From contig DATANR010000347.1 of the NCBI GenBank assembly GCA_036266155.1, positions 1 through 54,048 of the forward strand: a stretch of 54,048 bases of DNA, in the 5' to 3' direction. Below the pieces are notes generated by a model. That model was given only the letters and a program-made list of their open reading frames with translations, searched no databases and was not told the origin of the DNA. Below are positions 34,401 through 41,715 of the stretch, one piece after another. Source of the stretch: SIAJ01 sp036266155 (GTDB lineage Bacteria; Planctomycetota; Planctomycetia; Gemmatales; Gemmataceae). Position 1 is the stretch's first letter. Each line of letters begins with the position of its first letter. The translations under genes were made by a program, and so were the position numbers.

Positions 34401-34572
34401 CCAGACGCAGGCCGGCCTTACGCTTCGCCGAATCGGGCCCGTGGCAGGCGAAGCAGTTGTCGGCAAGGATCGGCAAGACATCGCGATTGAAGCGAACAGG
34501 CTCAGCCTGGCCTGTGCCCGCAAGCGCGAGTGTGAAGCCGGCGACGACGGGCAGCAGAAATCGGGTGCGCAT
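31489..34572 (-). CDS. PSCyt1-DUF1549-LamG-DUF1553 protein
   Basis: This 1027-residue exported protein has the standard planctomycete order. Signal peptide (1-22), a PSCyt1 cytochrome-like region with CFACHG (Cys40, Cys43, His44), DUF1549 (about 148-355; PIDRFILARLEQAGLKPSPE, FDLTGLPPTPAEVDAFVADT), a second heme-type motif in LTLGCARCHDHKFDPFSQRE, a LamG/concanavalin domain (about 440-600; FSIALWVRPRSLSGALVSRM) and DUF1553 (about 715-985; NRLDLARWLVSSDNPLTARV, ETCWVRETRTNTPLQALTLL). The function is not established, but an attached LamG suggests binding of a glycan. It is the first gene of an operon with DUF1501. Confidence 0.93.
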   Translation of the reverse strand: MRTRFLLPVVAGFTLALAGTGQAEPVRFNRDVLPILADNCFACHGPDSAKRKAGLRLDREADARKAVGTEGASELIRRITSADPEERMPPKGSGRELTKGQTETLRQWIAEGAKWEKHWAFVPPVRPEPPGVANAAWVRTPIDRFILARLEQAGLKPSPETDRATLIRRMSFDLTGLPPTPAEVDAFVADTSPDAVERLADRLLASPRFGERMAWRWMEAARYADTNGYQTDAGRDMWRWRDWVIEAYNRNLPFDQFTIEQLAGDLLPGATLDQRIATGFNRNHRGNAEGGVVPEEYAVEYVADRVETTSTVWLGLTLGCARCHDHKFDPFSQREFYQLFAYFNNVPESGHAVKYGNSPPFIKAPTPEQARRLERLTDDVATLERTLSARRNEEDDAQARWEKTVKPAELPDWSPDRGLLTYLPMKLSDQLNVRDGKPTLRPGKIGMGLDLDGRRFAEHSTVGDFGFYDRFSIALWVRPRSLSGALVSRMVEEPRGEGYGIHLVNGKVQVHLTKRWLDDALRVETVEPLKTDQWRHITVTYDGARLAAGVKIYIDGIEAKTNVLFDELNQTFQSKEPFRIGSGGGPTTRFNGLIDEVRIYGRTLDANEACVLAVAESPAQIIAKPTANRTTAEADKLRAFFIAKAAPAEIHDAHEVVYAAREARRKFAESIPTVMVMEEMPKPRETHVLVRGQYDRPGPKVTAAGPATLPNTPTGGNRLDLARWLVSSDNPLTARVAVNRIWQLHFGTGLVATGEDFGTQGTFPSHPEMLDWVATEFVRTGWDVKRMHKLIVTSAGYRQSSRIPKDAPASDPNNRLLSRFPRNRLSAEMIRDQALLASGLLVENQGGPSVKPYQPAGLWDELSGVGDYVPDTGDKLYRRSSYTYWKRTAPPPGLSTFDATARETCWVRETRTNTPLQALTLLNDVTYVEAARKLAERVLHERSTIDERLTLAFQRITARVPTAAELGVLHRALERQLTDLRSDPAATRKSLKVGESAIDSRLDPVELAAYAAVCRLILNLDEAVTKE

Positions 34573-34752
34573 GTGCGCCCTGGAGAGTGGGCAGGTGGGA
34601 ACGAAGTCAGATTACCCGATCGGCCGTGCGAAGGCGAGCGGCAAGGCAAAACATCAGCGGTTGACGATTTCCGTCGGTAACAACTATTCGCCCTTAAACA
34701 TCCGGATCGGTTATCATCACCTCCACCAGTACATCTCCCCTGGAGTTCGACC

Positions 34753-36951
34753 ATGTCGCGGAATCGCTTGCTGTGGGGCTTACCCTTATTCGCTGTCCTC
34801 GTCGCCACCGTTGCCCTGCTCGCCCAACGCGGCCAATCGGGGCCTGTCGCGGCGAACGACGCGGACACTGCCAGAGTCGCGCAACTCAAGCCTGCGGTCA
34901 GTCTGCCGATCTCGCAAGTGATTCTGTTCAACAGCGGTGTGGGCCACTTCACGCGGTCGGGCGAAGTTGAAGGCGATGCACGCGTCGATCTGACCTTCCC
35001 CGAACAAGACATCAACGACCTGATCAAGTCGATGACGCTCCGCGACCTGTCGCCGAACGGGCGCGTCGCGGCGGTGACCTACGATTCCCACGACCCGATC
35101 GATCGCACGCTGGCGTCGTTCGCGATCAACCTGAATAACAGTCCCCCGCTTGCCGGGATCTTGACGCAGGCGCGCGGCGAGCAGGTGGAAGTCGCACTCA
35201 TCAATACCGCCAATCAGCCCGGCAACTTGACGGGCAAGATCATCGGTGTCGAACAACAGACGGCGCCGTCGAAAGACGGGCCAGTTCCCGTGACCGTCCT
35301 CAACTTGTGGTGTGCCGAGGGCGTGCGGACGGTCAAGATGTCCGAAGTGCAGCGTCTGCGCTTCGCAAACCCGGTAATCGAAAATGAAGTGCGCCGAGCA
35401 CTGGAAACGCTGGCTCTGTCGCACGATTCGCAAAAGAAAGCTGTCAGTCTGCATTTCGCGGGAGAAGGCAAACGCAAAGTCGAGGTCGGCTACGTCGTCG
35501 AGAATCCGATCTGGAAGACGAGCTACCGACTCGTGCTCGATAAGGCCGGCGAGAAGAAGCCGTATTTGCAGGGCTGGGCAGTCGTCGAGAATCCGACGGA
35601 TGAAGATTGGCACACGGTGACGATGGCCCTCGTCAGCGGCCGGCCCATTTCGTTCAAGATGGACCTGTACAACCCGCTCTACGTCGATCGACCGACGGTC
35701 GAGCCGGAGTTATTCGCGAGCCTGCGGCCAATCGCCTACAGCGGGGCCATGAAGCGGCATCGAGACGAAGTAGCTGCTGGCGAAGTGCCGACCGAGGCAA
35801 AGCAAGCTCTGGACAAGGCTGAAAAAGCGCCGGAGTTTTCCGTTCCCGGAATGAAGGGGCGATCCGGCGCCACGAAAGATGCGCTACTAAGGGAAGAGCG
35901 GCGTGAGTACGCCAAGCGCACGGCCGACGATCTCGGTCGCCGCATGGATCTGGGCGCCAGCGTCCAAACGGTCGCTACCGCCTCGTCGCTCGGGGATTAC
36001 TACCAGTACGTCATTGACCGCCCCGTCGACCTGGCCCGGCAGAAGTCAGCGTTGTTGCCGATCGTCAACAAGGACGTCGAAGGCAAACGCGTCAGCATTT
36101 ACAACGCGGCCGTGCAGCCGAAGCATCCCCTGCTTGGGCTCAGGTTCAAGAACACGTCCGGCATGCCGTTGACGCAGGGACCAGTCACGGTCTTCGAAGG
36201 CTCGGTTTACGCGGGCGACACACGCGTGCTCGATCTGCAACCGGACGAAGAACGGCTCGTCAGCTATGCCATCGACCTCGGCACCGAAGTCTCGGTGAAG
36301 CCGGGCACCAACACGTCACGCATCACGAGCGTGAAGGCGGTCAAGGGCATCATTCACACGCACACCGTGTTCCGTCAGGAACTTGTGTACGACGTGAGCA
36401 ATCGCAGCACGACGGATCGCACACTGCTCATCGAACATCCGAACCGCAAGGGCCAGGGCTTTGTGTTCATCGGCGACAACAAGCCGAAGGAAGAAGCGGC
36501 AGACGTGTTTCGATTTGAGCTGCCGGTCGCCGCGAAGAAGGATCTGAGCTACACCGTCATCGAGGAGAAGCCGATCGAATCGACAGTCCAACTTTCTAAC
36601 ACTGCGGACGATCAGATTCGTTATGTGCTCAGCCTGAAGGAAGCGTCCCCGGCTTTGAAGGGGAAGCTGCAAGAAGCGCTGAGTGTGAAGGCGAAGTGGG
36701 ACAAGACGCGGCAAGACATCCAGGCGGTCAACACGCGCGTGCAGGCGATCACGGTCGATCAGAAACGGCTGCGCGACAACCTGCGAGAGACGCCGAAAGA
36801 GTCGCCGCTGTTCCAGCGCTACTTGAAGACGCTGGAAGAACAGGAAAAGGAGATGGATGACCTGTCGGCCAAGCTCAAGACGCTGCAAGGCGACGAAGCC
36901 AAGACGCGGGCGGCCTACGATGATTACTTGGCGAATCTGACAGTGGAATAG
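34753..36951 (+). CDS. DUF4139 domain protein, exported
   Basis: This 732-residue protein begins with an uncleaved or cleaved hydrophobic segment (LLWGLPLFAVLVATVALLAQ). The rest follows the DUF4139 plan: an N-terminal DUF4140-like region (VSLPISQVILFNSGVGHFTR, EQDINDLIKSMTLRDLSPNG), a large beta-rich DUF4139 domain (KRKVEVGYVVENPIWKTSYR, GWAVVENPTDEDWHTVTMAL, LFRQELVYDVSNRSTTDRTL region), and a C-terminal coiled coil (KEMDDLSAKLKTLQGDEAKT). The fold is mucoidy-inhibitor A-like in other bacteria; the role here is unknown. A 37-base palindrome follows 10 bases after the stop. Confidence 0.85.
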   Translation: MSRNRLLWGLPLFAVLVATVALLAQRGQSGPVAANDADTARVAQLKPAVSLPISQVILFNSGVGHFTRSGEVEGDARVDLTFPEQDINDLIKSMTLRDLSPNGRVAAVTYDSHDPIDRTLASFAINLNNSPPLAGILTQARGEQVEVALINTANQPGNLTGKIIGVEQQTAPSKDGPVPVTVLNLWCAEGVRTVKMSEVQRLRFANPVIENEVRRALETLALSHDSQKKAVSLHFAGEGKRKVEVGYVVENPIWKTSYRLVLDKAGEKKPYLQGWAVVENPTDEDWHTVTMALVSGRPISFKMDLYNPLYVDRPTVEPELFASLRPIAYSGAMKRHRDEVAAGEVPTEAKQALDKAEKAPEFSVPGMKGRSGATKDALLREERREYAKRTADDLGRRMDLGASVQTVATASSLGDYYQYVIDRPVDLARQKSALLPIVNKDVEGKRVSIYNAAVQPKHPLLGLRFKNTSGMPLTQGPVTVFEGSVYAGDTRVLDLQPDEERLVSYAIDLGTEVSVKPGTNTSRITSVKAVKGIIHTHTVFRQELVYDVSNRSTTDRTLLIEHPNRKGQGFVFIGDNKPKEEAADVFRFELPVAAKKDLSYTVIEEKPIESTVQLSNTADDQIRYVLSLKEASPALKGKLQEALSVKAKWDKTRQDIQAVNTRVQAITVDQKRLRDNLRETPKESPLFQRYLKTLEEQEKEMDDLSAKLKTLQGDEAKTRAAYDDYLANLTVE

Positions 36952-36961
36952 TCTTCAACAA

Positions 36962-36998
36962 CGTTTAGCGTTCGAGCCGTCGGCTCGAACGCTAAACG
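36962..36998. repeat. 37-bp perfect palindrome after the DUF4139 gene
   Basis: Arms 36962-36979 and 36981-36998 are exact complements around T36980. Layout: CGTTTAGCG, TTCGAG, CCG, T, mirror image. It shares the outer nine bases and the CCGTCGG centre with the palindrome at 19162-19204, while four of the six middle bases differ on each side in a compensated way. It sits 10 bases after a stop codon and could serve as a terminator. Confidence 0.9.
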
Positions 36999-37018
36999 AT
37001 TTCTCGTATCCCAATTGC

Positions 37019-37315
37019 ATGACACTTCGCTGCCCCGTCTGCCGGGCCGACAACACGACTGGGCTCAATTGCCGGCGCTGCAAGGCCGACCTGTCGCTGC
37101 TGATCGCCGTTGAAGAACGGCGCGATTACCACGTAACGCTTGCTCAGATTGCAATGCGCGACGGTCAATTCGATGACGCGCTGACTGAGTTGACGCTTGC
37201 CGAAGAACTGCGAACCGGGCCGGACATTCACCGACTGCGTGCCTGCGTATTCCTCCTGGCCGGTGACCACGAGTCGGTCCTCGCGGAACATGCTGCTGTC
37301 GTTGCGCTTTCGTAG
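37019..37315 (+). CDS. zinc-ribbon plus TPR-like small protein
   Basis: This 98-residue protein begins with a zinc ribbon (Cys5-x2-Cys8 in LRCPVCRADN and Cys18-x2-Cys21 in NCRRCKADL). A TPR-like helix pair follows (LAQIAMRDGQFDDALTELTL, AEELRTGPDIHRLRACVFLL). Small zinc ribbon/TPR proteins recur in planctomycetes without known function. Its stop codon TAG lies inside the left arm of the inverted repeat at 37311-37379. The start ATG is 20 bases after the palindrome at 36962. Confidence 0.75.
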   Translation: MTLRCPVCRADNTTGLNCRRCKADLSLLIAVEERRDYHVTLAQIAMRDGQFDDALTELTLAEELRTGPDIHRLRACVFLLAGDHESVLAEHAAVVALS

Positions 37316-37379
37316 CTGGATTCGTGAGAATTCAGGCGCTCGACCCGCCAAGCCCTGAATTCTTACGAATTCAGCTACG
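37311..37379. repeat. inverted repeat, GAATTCGTGAGAATTCA family, copy 2
   Basis: Arms 37311-37334 and 37356-37379 (24 bases) pair with few mismatches. The arms are nearly the same as those of copy 1 at 24294-24361; only the loop differs. The element also supplies the stop codon of the 37019 gene, so it was inserted at or has grown into the end of that gene. Confidence 0.88.
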
Positions 37380-37489
37380 CTCCCCGATCCCCCACGTTTG
37401 CCCCGCCGGTTGGCCTTCCCCCAAATGCCGAAACGGGTTATAGGCGACGCCGTCTCGACATTCGGGCCGGCTCATGGGCCGGGATATTC

Positions 37490-39274
37490 ATGCGCTTTTC
37501 CTTCGCGCGGCTCTTCTTCATTTCGCTGATCGCCAGCAGCCCGCTGCTGGGGCAAGGGCCGGTGTTGGTGCCCGTCGAATCCCGTGAACCACCATTGGCC
37601 AGCGACCTGCCCGACCGTCTCGGCGGTGGATTCGATCCCGATGAATCGTCCGAAGTCCGGCCGGCACAATACGTTGTTCCCGGTCGGCCGTTGACGTCCC
37701 CTGGGTTGCTTCCGGGCGAACTCTCTTCGGGCACGGTCGTTGTCCCGGCTGGCTACACGGAGGCGGCCGGCGGCTTGCCGACGCCGCAAGTGACGCTCGA
37801 CGTCGAAGGCAGCGACGTTGCCGCCACGAACCAGACGGTCGTCTACAAGCTGACCGTGCGGAACGTCTCGCGGGCCAAGGCGCATAACGTCGTCGTCAAA
37901 GTGATCCCGCCCAAGAAGGTGACGAAGGTCAAGGCTGACCCGCCGCCGACCAAGGACGAAGATGCGGACACAATGTGGGAATACAAGATTCTCGAGCCGG
38001 GCCAGACGAAGACGATCGAGTTGGCCTATAAACCGGATGCGACCGCGGACGAGGTCAAAATCCAGGCGCGCGTGCAGTTCGACTTCGGCCGCGGCCTGAT
38101 CACCAAAATCGCGGCCCCCACGCTAAGCGTGAAGAAGGACGGGCCCGAGCAGATCGTCGTCGGCGACACGGCCACTTACAGCATCACGGTCACGAACACG
38201 GGCAAAGTGACGATCCGCGACATCGAAGTACGCGACCTACTCAGCAAGGGCCTCGAATACGACGACCGCGAGATCGAGCGCGGCACCCTCACGGGCCGGC
38301 TCGCGTCCAACATCGACCGCAAGAACGGCGAGCGAACCTGGACGGGCCTGAACCTGGCGCCTGGTGAATCGAAGGTGCTCGATTTTCGCGTCAAAGCGAA
38401 GTTACCCGGCCGCATCACGAGCACGTCTCAGGTGAAGGCCGCCGACATCTTCAAGGAAACGGGTCTCGACGTCGAAGTCTTGACGGCCCACCTGGAACTC
38501 AAGGCGGAGGGCCCGCCGAACGGAATGGGCAAGGTCGGGCAGCCGACCGTCTATCGCATGACGGTGACGAATCGCGGGAACTCAGATCTGCGCAACGTCA
38601 CCGTGCGCTGCTTGATTCCGCCCGACATGCAGGTGCGCAAGGCGACGCACGACGGCCAACCGGTGCGCGACAGCGTTCAATGGACATTTCCACGGTTGAA
38701 GGTGGGCCTAAGTGAGGAATTGAGCGTGTCGCTCCAGACGAAGAGCCCCGGCATGCGGTCGATTCAATTTGTGACGAAGGCGCAGAAGGGCGAAGAACAG
38801 AAGGCGCAGGTGAAGACCGAGTTCCTCGGCATGCCGAGCCTGGACTGGGACGTGGAAGCGCCGGGTGTCGGGGCGGTGGGCAAGCAACTCACGCTTCGTG
38901 TGACCGTGTCGAACCGTGGGACCGCCCCAGGCAAGGCGCGCGTCCACGTCGATCTGCCCTCGACGACGCCGACGCCGCTTCAAGTGAGTTCCACGACTCC
39001 CAAGGCGGGAAAAGGTGAGGGATTGAATTCGAATGAAGTGCTCTTCGACGAAATCGATGTCCCGGCGGGTAAGAAAACGACCTACACCATTCGAGTCGAT
39101 GCCCGCTCGCCAGGAGAAGCCAAGGTCGTGTTTTGGCTAGATGAGGGAACCGGCGAGAAGAAGCGTGATGACAAGGTGATCAACATCACGGCCCCAGACA
39201 ATCGCAGCCCATCAGGACCGCCGCCGGCCCGCGGCGTGGACAAAACCAATGTCGGATACTCGCAACGCGATTAG
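37490..39274 (+). CDS. DUF11 domain repeat protein, exported
   Basis: This 594-residue protein has a signal peptide (FARLFFISLIASSPLLGQGP) and then three or four DUF11-type Ig-like domains. Repeated cores are QTVVYKLTVRNVSRAKAHNV, DTATYSITVTNTGKVTIRDI, GQPTVYRMTVTNRGNSDLRN and GKQLTLRVTVSNRGTAPGKA. DUF11 repeats form rods at the cell surface and often act in cell-wall or adhesion structures. The protein ends in a short polar tail without an anchor. A strong hairpin follows (39288-39328). An ATG at 37490 with a plausible signal sequence supports this start. Confidence 0.88.
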   Translation: MRFSFARLFFISLIASSPLLGQGPVLVPVESREPPLASDLPDRLGGGFDPDESSEVRPAQYVVPGRPLTSPGLLPGELSSGTVVVPAGYTEAAGGLPTPQVTLDVEGSDVAATNQTVVYKLTVRNVSRAKAHNVVVKVIPPKKVTKVKADPPPTKDEDADTMWEYKILEPGQTKTIELAYKPDATADEVKIQARVQFDFGRGLITKIAAPTLSVKKDGPEQIVVGDTATYSITVTNTGKVTIRDIEVRDLLSKGLEYDDREIERGTLTGRLASNIDRKNGERTWTGLNLAPGESKVLDFRVKAKLPGRITSTSQVKAADIFKETGLDVEVLTAHLELKAEGPPNGMGKVGQPTVYRMTVTNRGNSDLRNVTVRCLIPPDMQVRKATHDGQPVRDSVQWTFPRLKVGLSEELSVSLQTKSPGMRSIQFVTKAQKGEEQKAQVKTEFLGMPSLDWDVEAPGVGAVGKQLTLRVTVSNRGTAPGKARVHVDLPSTTPTPLQVSSTTPKAGKGEGLNSNEVLFDEIDVPAGKKTTYTIRVDARSPGEAKVVFWLDEGTGEKKRDDKVINITAPDNRSPSGPPPARGVDKTNVGYSQRD

Positions 39275-39287
39275 AACGGGGCGTGAT

Positions 39288-39328
39288 TGAGAGATGGCCA
39301 AATACATACCGGGGTTGGCCATCTCTCA
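39288..39328 (+). terminator. hairpin terminator after the DUF11 gene
   Basis: Arms TGAGAGATGGCCAA (39288-39301) and TTGGCCATCTCTCA (39315-39328) pair perfectly with a 13-base loop, followed by TT and an A-rich segment. It is placed 13 bases after the DUF11 stop and can serve the convergent SMP-30-like gene too. The U-tract is weak. Confidence 0.6.
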
Positions 39329-39429
39329 TTCAAAAAACCAACACTAATTGCCTATCTATTAAGAAGATGCGTCAAGAAAACTGAATTTCAATTCGAGCGC
39401 CAAAAGCCAGTGAAACTGCCGTCGGGAAG

Positions 39430-39993
39430 CTATTTGCGACCCTCCGCAAGCATCGTTCGTACGAACGTTTTGTTGTCTGCTTGAGCGAACAGCCGATCGC
39501 CATCGAATGATAGGGCCGTCACGCGGCCGGGCGGGCTCGTGAACACGCCGCACAGTCGGCCTGTTGGATCGAAGACCTGGATGCCGAGGTTCGTCGCGAC
39601 ATAGGTTCGATTCATGCCGTCAATGGTCATGGCCGACGGATCAGCGCGATAGTCTTCCGGCGGCGTGGTCTTGGTCTTGCGTTGATCGCCGCGCACCTGC
39701 AAGCGGCAATAGCGATCACCGGGTCCGAGCGTGCCATCCTTCTCGATGCGAAACGCCCACACGTGCCGATCCGCGGTGTCGGCGACCAACAAGGTTGAAC
39801 CGCCCAATGCGAGCGTGCAACAGGTCGGCTCCTTGACCGTGTTCTTCGCGCGATCAATGGACATCGTCGCCGGCATCTCGGCTTTCGTCGGTTGCCAAGT
39901 CTCGCCAGGCTTCAGAATCTCATGCAGCGGCATGTCCTGAGCGCCAGCGACGCCGGCGGCGATTAGCAAGACAGAAACAGATAAGTATTTCAT
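39430..39993 (-). CDS. SMP-30/gluconolactonase-like exported protein (short)
   Basis: This 187-residue protein has a signal peptide (KYLSVSVLLIAAGVAGAQDM) and a half beta-propeller with SMP-30 features: PSAMTIDGMNRTYVATNLGI, QVFDPTGRLCGVFTSPPGRV and ALSFDGDRLFAQADNKTFVR. Typical SMP-30 proteins have about 300 residues with six blades; only about four are visible, so it may be truncated at the N-terminal side or need a partner. In related planctomycetes an esterase and an SMP-30 domain are fused or adjacent; here the esterase gene lies 29 bases upstream on the same strand. I start at ATG 39993 because the longer frame has an arginine-rich, signal-less extension. Confidence 0.78.
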   Translation of the reverse strand: MKYLSVSVLLIAAGVAGAQDMPLHEILKPGETWQPTKAEMPATMSIDRAKNTVKEPTCCTLALGGSTLLVADTADRHVWAFRIEKDGTLGPGDRYCRLQVRGDQRKTKTTPPEDYRADPSAMTIDGMNRTYVATNLGIQVFDPTGRLCGVFTSPPGRVTALSFDGDRLFAQADNKTFVRTMLAEGRK

Positions 39994-40022
39994 GATGGCT
40001 GGTTGAGTTTGGGTGCAGGGGA

Positions 40023-40895
40023 TCACTTCGCCGGCGGCGTGTCGCGCCAGAGCCACTTCAACGATTCCGGCATCGTCGCCCCGCCTTGTCGGCCGTTGTG
40101 CCCGCCGTCGCCGAACTCGAAGCGGAAGTCGTAGCGCATGAACTTCAACGCGGCCGCCATCGATTGATTGGCGAGCGGCCACGAGCCGTGCAGGTTATCC
40201 AGATCGTTCGATCCATCTTGCAACCAGACGCGAATCGGCTTCCGCTCCGTCTTGCGGATCATCCCTGGAATGATGTCGCCGCCCTGAATGTTGGTGAAGC
40301 TGCCGACGTGGCTGAGCACCTTGCTGAACATGTCCGGCCGTTCCCAGGCCGCGACGAACGCACAAATTCCGCCCGAGCTGATGCCGCCGATGCCCCGACC
40401 GGCCGCGTCCTGTCGCAGCTTGTATTGCTTGCCGACTTCGGGCAGGATTTCCTTGTCCAGAAACGTCGCATACTGCGGCGACACGGTGTCGTATTCGAAT
40501 GAGCGGTTCGACCGTCCCTGCCCCTGTCCGTTGCCCGCCGGCACATTGCCCGGGTCGATGAAGATGCCGATGATGACCGGCACTTCCTTCTTGTGAATCA
40601 GGTTGTCGAGCACGACCGGCACGCGGAATCCGCCCTTTTCACCCTGGTAGCCGTTGCCGTCCTGGAAGACCATGACGCACGCGGGTTCTTTGCCGTCGTA
40701 CTGAGCCGGCACATAGATCCAGTAGTTGCGCTCGGTGCCGGGAAAGACGTTGCTGGTCCACTTGTGCTGCGTGACCTTGCCGACGGGGACGCCATCGTGG
40801 CGTTCAGAGTCGGGGCCGAGCTTGTAGTCGTCGGCCGCACCGAGCGAGGCCGCAAGTGCGAGCATCAACAGGCCGGTCAGCAAGCGGCAGCGCAT
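40023..40895 (-). CDS. exported esterase (alpha/beta hydrolase, feruloyl/enterobactin esterase-like)
   Basis: This 290-residue protein has a signal peptide (LLTGLLMLALAASLGAADDY) and an esterase core. Gly-x-Ser-x-Gly is GISSG (residues 171-175, Ser173), an acid is likely Asp231 in LQDGSNDLDN, and the histidine is His266 in FEFGDGGHNG. VMVFQDGNGYQGE is the oxyanion-side strand. It belongs to the putative esterase (PF00756-like) group that includes feruloyl and acetylxylan-type esterases. With the SMP-30-like gene downstream, it may act on exported carbohydrate esters. Predicted to be periplasmic or secreted. Confidence 0.86.
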   Translation of the reverse strand: MRCRLLTGLLMLALAASLGAADDYKLGPDSERHDGVPVGKVTQHKWTSNVFPGTERNYWIYVPAQYDGKEPACVMVFQDGNGYQGEKGGFRVPVVLDNLIHKKEVPVIIGIFIDPGNVPAGNGQGQGRSNRSFEYDTVSPQYATFLDKEILPEVGKQYKLRQDAAGRGIGGISSGGICAFVAAWERPDMFSKVLSHVGSFTNIQGGDIIPGMIRKTERKPIRVWLQDGSNDLDNLHGSWPLANQSMAAALKFMRYDFRFEFGDGGHNGRQGGATMPESLKWLWRDTPPAK

Positions 40896-41016
40896 GGGAG
40901 AGTGCCTTTGGGGAATTGGGAATGAGGCGGGTTGAGGAGAGCGTATTGAATGGGTGAGGCGGTCGCAAGCAGCCGGATTTGTTGACTGAGCGTCGAGATT
41001 GGGCTATCCAAACTGC

Positions 41017-41361
41017 ATGAGCGAGATCGCATCTTACCGGCTGATGAATGGCACAACTTTCTCGCTTACCGGGCTTGATGCCGATGAACGACAACTTGTC
41101 GACGATCTGTTTGCGCGCCGGCGCTCGATGTCGAACTGGGCCGAGTTCGGCAACTACTACATCAAGGCTGTTGCCGGTTTCTATGAGGGCCGCAGACTTG
41201 CTCGACGGGTAATCGTCTCATTGCCAGTTTGGAAGATCGCGCAGGATATGAAGGGGCGCATGATGGTGGCGATGGGCCATGCGGAGGCGCCGACTCCGAC
41301 GTTTGCGCACGATTGCGAGTGTGACGCAGACTTCATTGTGCCAGTTCAGGCGTCATCGTGA
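41017..41361 (+). CDS. hypothetical protein
   Basis: This 114-residue protein starts at ATG 41017 in the longer frame beginning 40999. It reads SEIASYRLMNGTTFSLTGLD, DERQLVDDLFARRRSMSNWA, EFGNYYIKAVAGFYEGRRLA, with a cysteine pair near the end (HDCECDADF). I do not recognise a family. The helical, basic middle and small size are compatible with a DNA- or protein-binding role. It is not coupled to either neighbour; a 200-base inverted repeat follows its stop. Confidence 0.6.
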   Translation: MSEIASYRLMNGTTFSLTGLDADERQLVDDLFARRRSMSNWAEFGNYYIKAVAGFYEGRRLARRVIVSLPVWKIAQDMKGRMMVAMGHAEAPTPTFAHDCECDADFIVPVQASS

Positions 41362-41380
41362 CGTATATCCCGGCTTGGTT

Positions 41381-41579
41381 TTCCGGCCTGAAGGGCCGGC
41401 TCCATCAGCCCTGGCCGTAGGCCTGGGGAAACGACGCACCACCAAACGTCGGCCCTCAAAGGGCCGTTCGGGCGTCTCTTCGCGTCGACATGAATGGCCC
41501 TTTCAGGGCCGCCACCCTCCGGATGGCCGTTTCCCAGGCCTTCGGCCTGGGCTAACAGAATCGGCCCCTTCAGGCCGAA
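41381..41579. repeat. 199-bp intergenic inverted repeat
   Basis: The outer arms TTCCGGCCTGAAGGGCCG (41381-41398) and CGGCCCCTTCAGGCCGAA (41562-41579) pair with a one-base slip. Inside, TAGGCCTGGGGAAACG (41418-41433) pairs with CGTTTCCCAGGCCT (41528-41541), and AAAGGGCC / GGCCCTTT pair nearer the centre. There is no ORF of interest in it. It looks like a dispersed non-coding element whose ends fold together. The rest of the 354-base gap up to 41716 has nothing I can identify. Confidence 0.8.
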
Positions 41580-41715
41580 GAATTCGCTTACGGGGATGCA
41601 CGCTGAGGTGCTTCGATTACTTCCGGGTACGCCCGCCCGACTTTTCATTTGCACATCGCATCCCGTCGCCCACAATATTCTCCACTGAGTCCACTCTCCT
41701 CGCCGAGGCGCAACG

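Noticed and set aside
36962..36998. tRNA or small structured RNA gene
   Set aside because: The perfect 37-base palindrome with a one-base loop is a simple hairpin. No cloverleaf or acceptor features are present here or elsewhere in the window.
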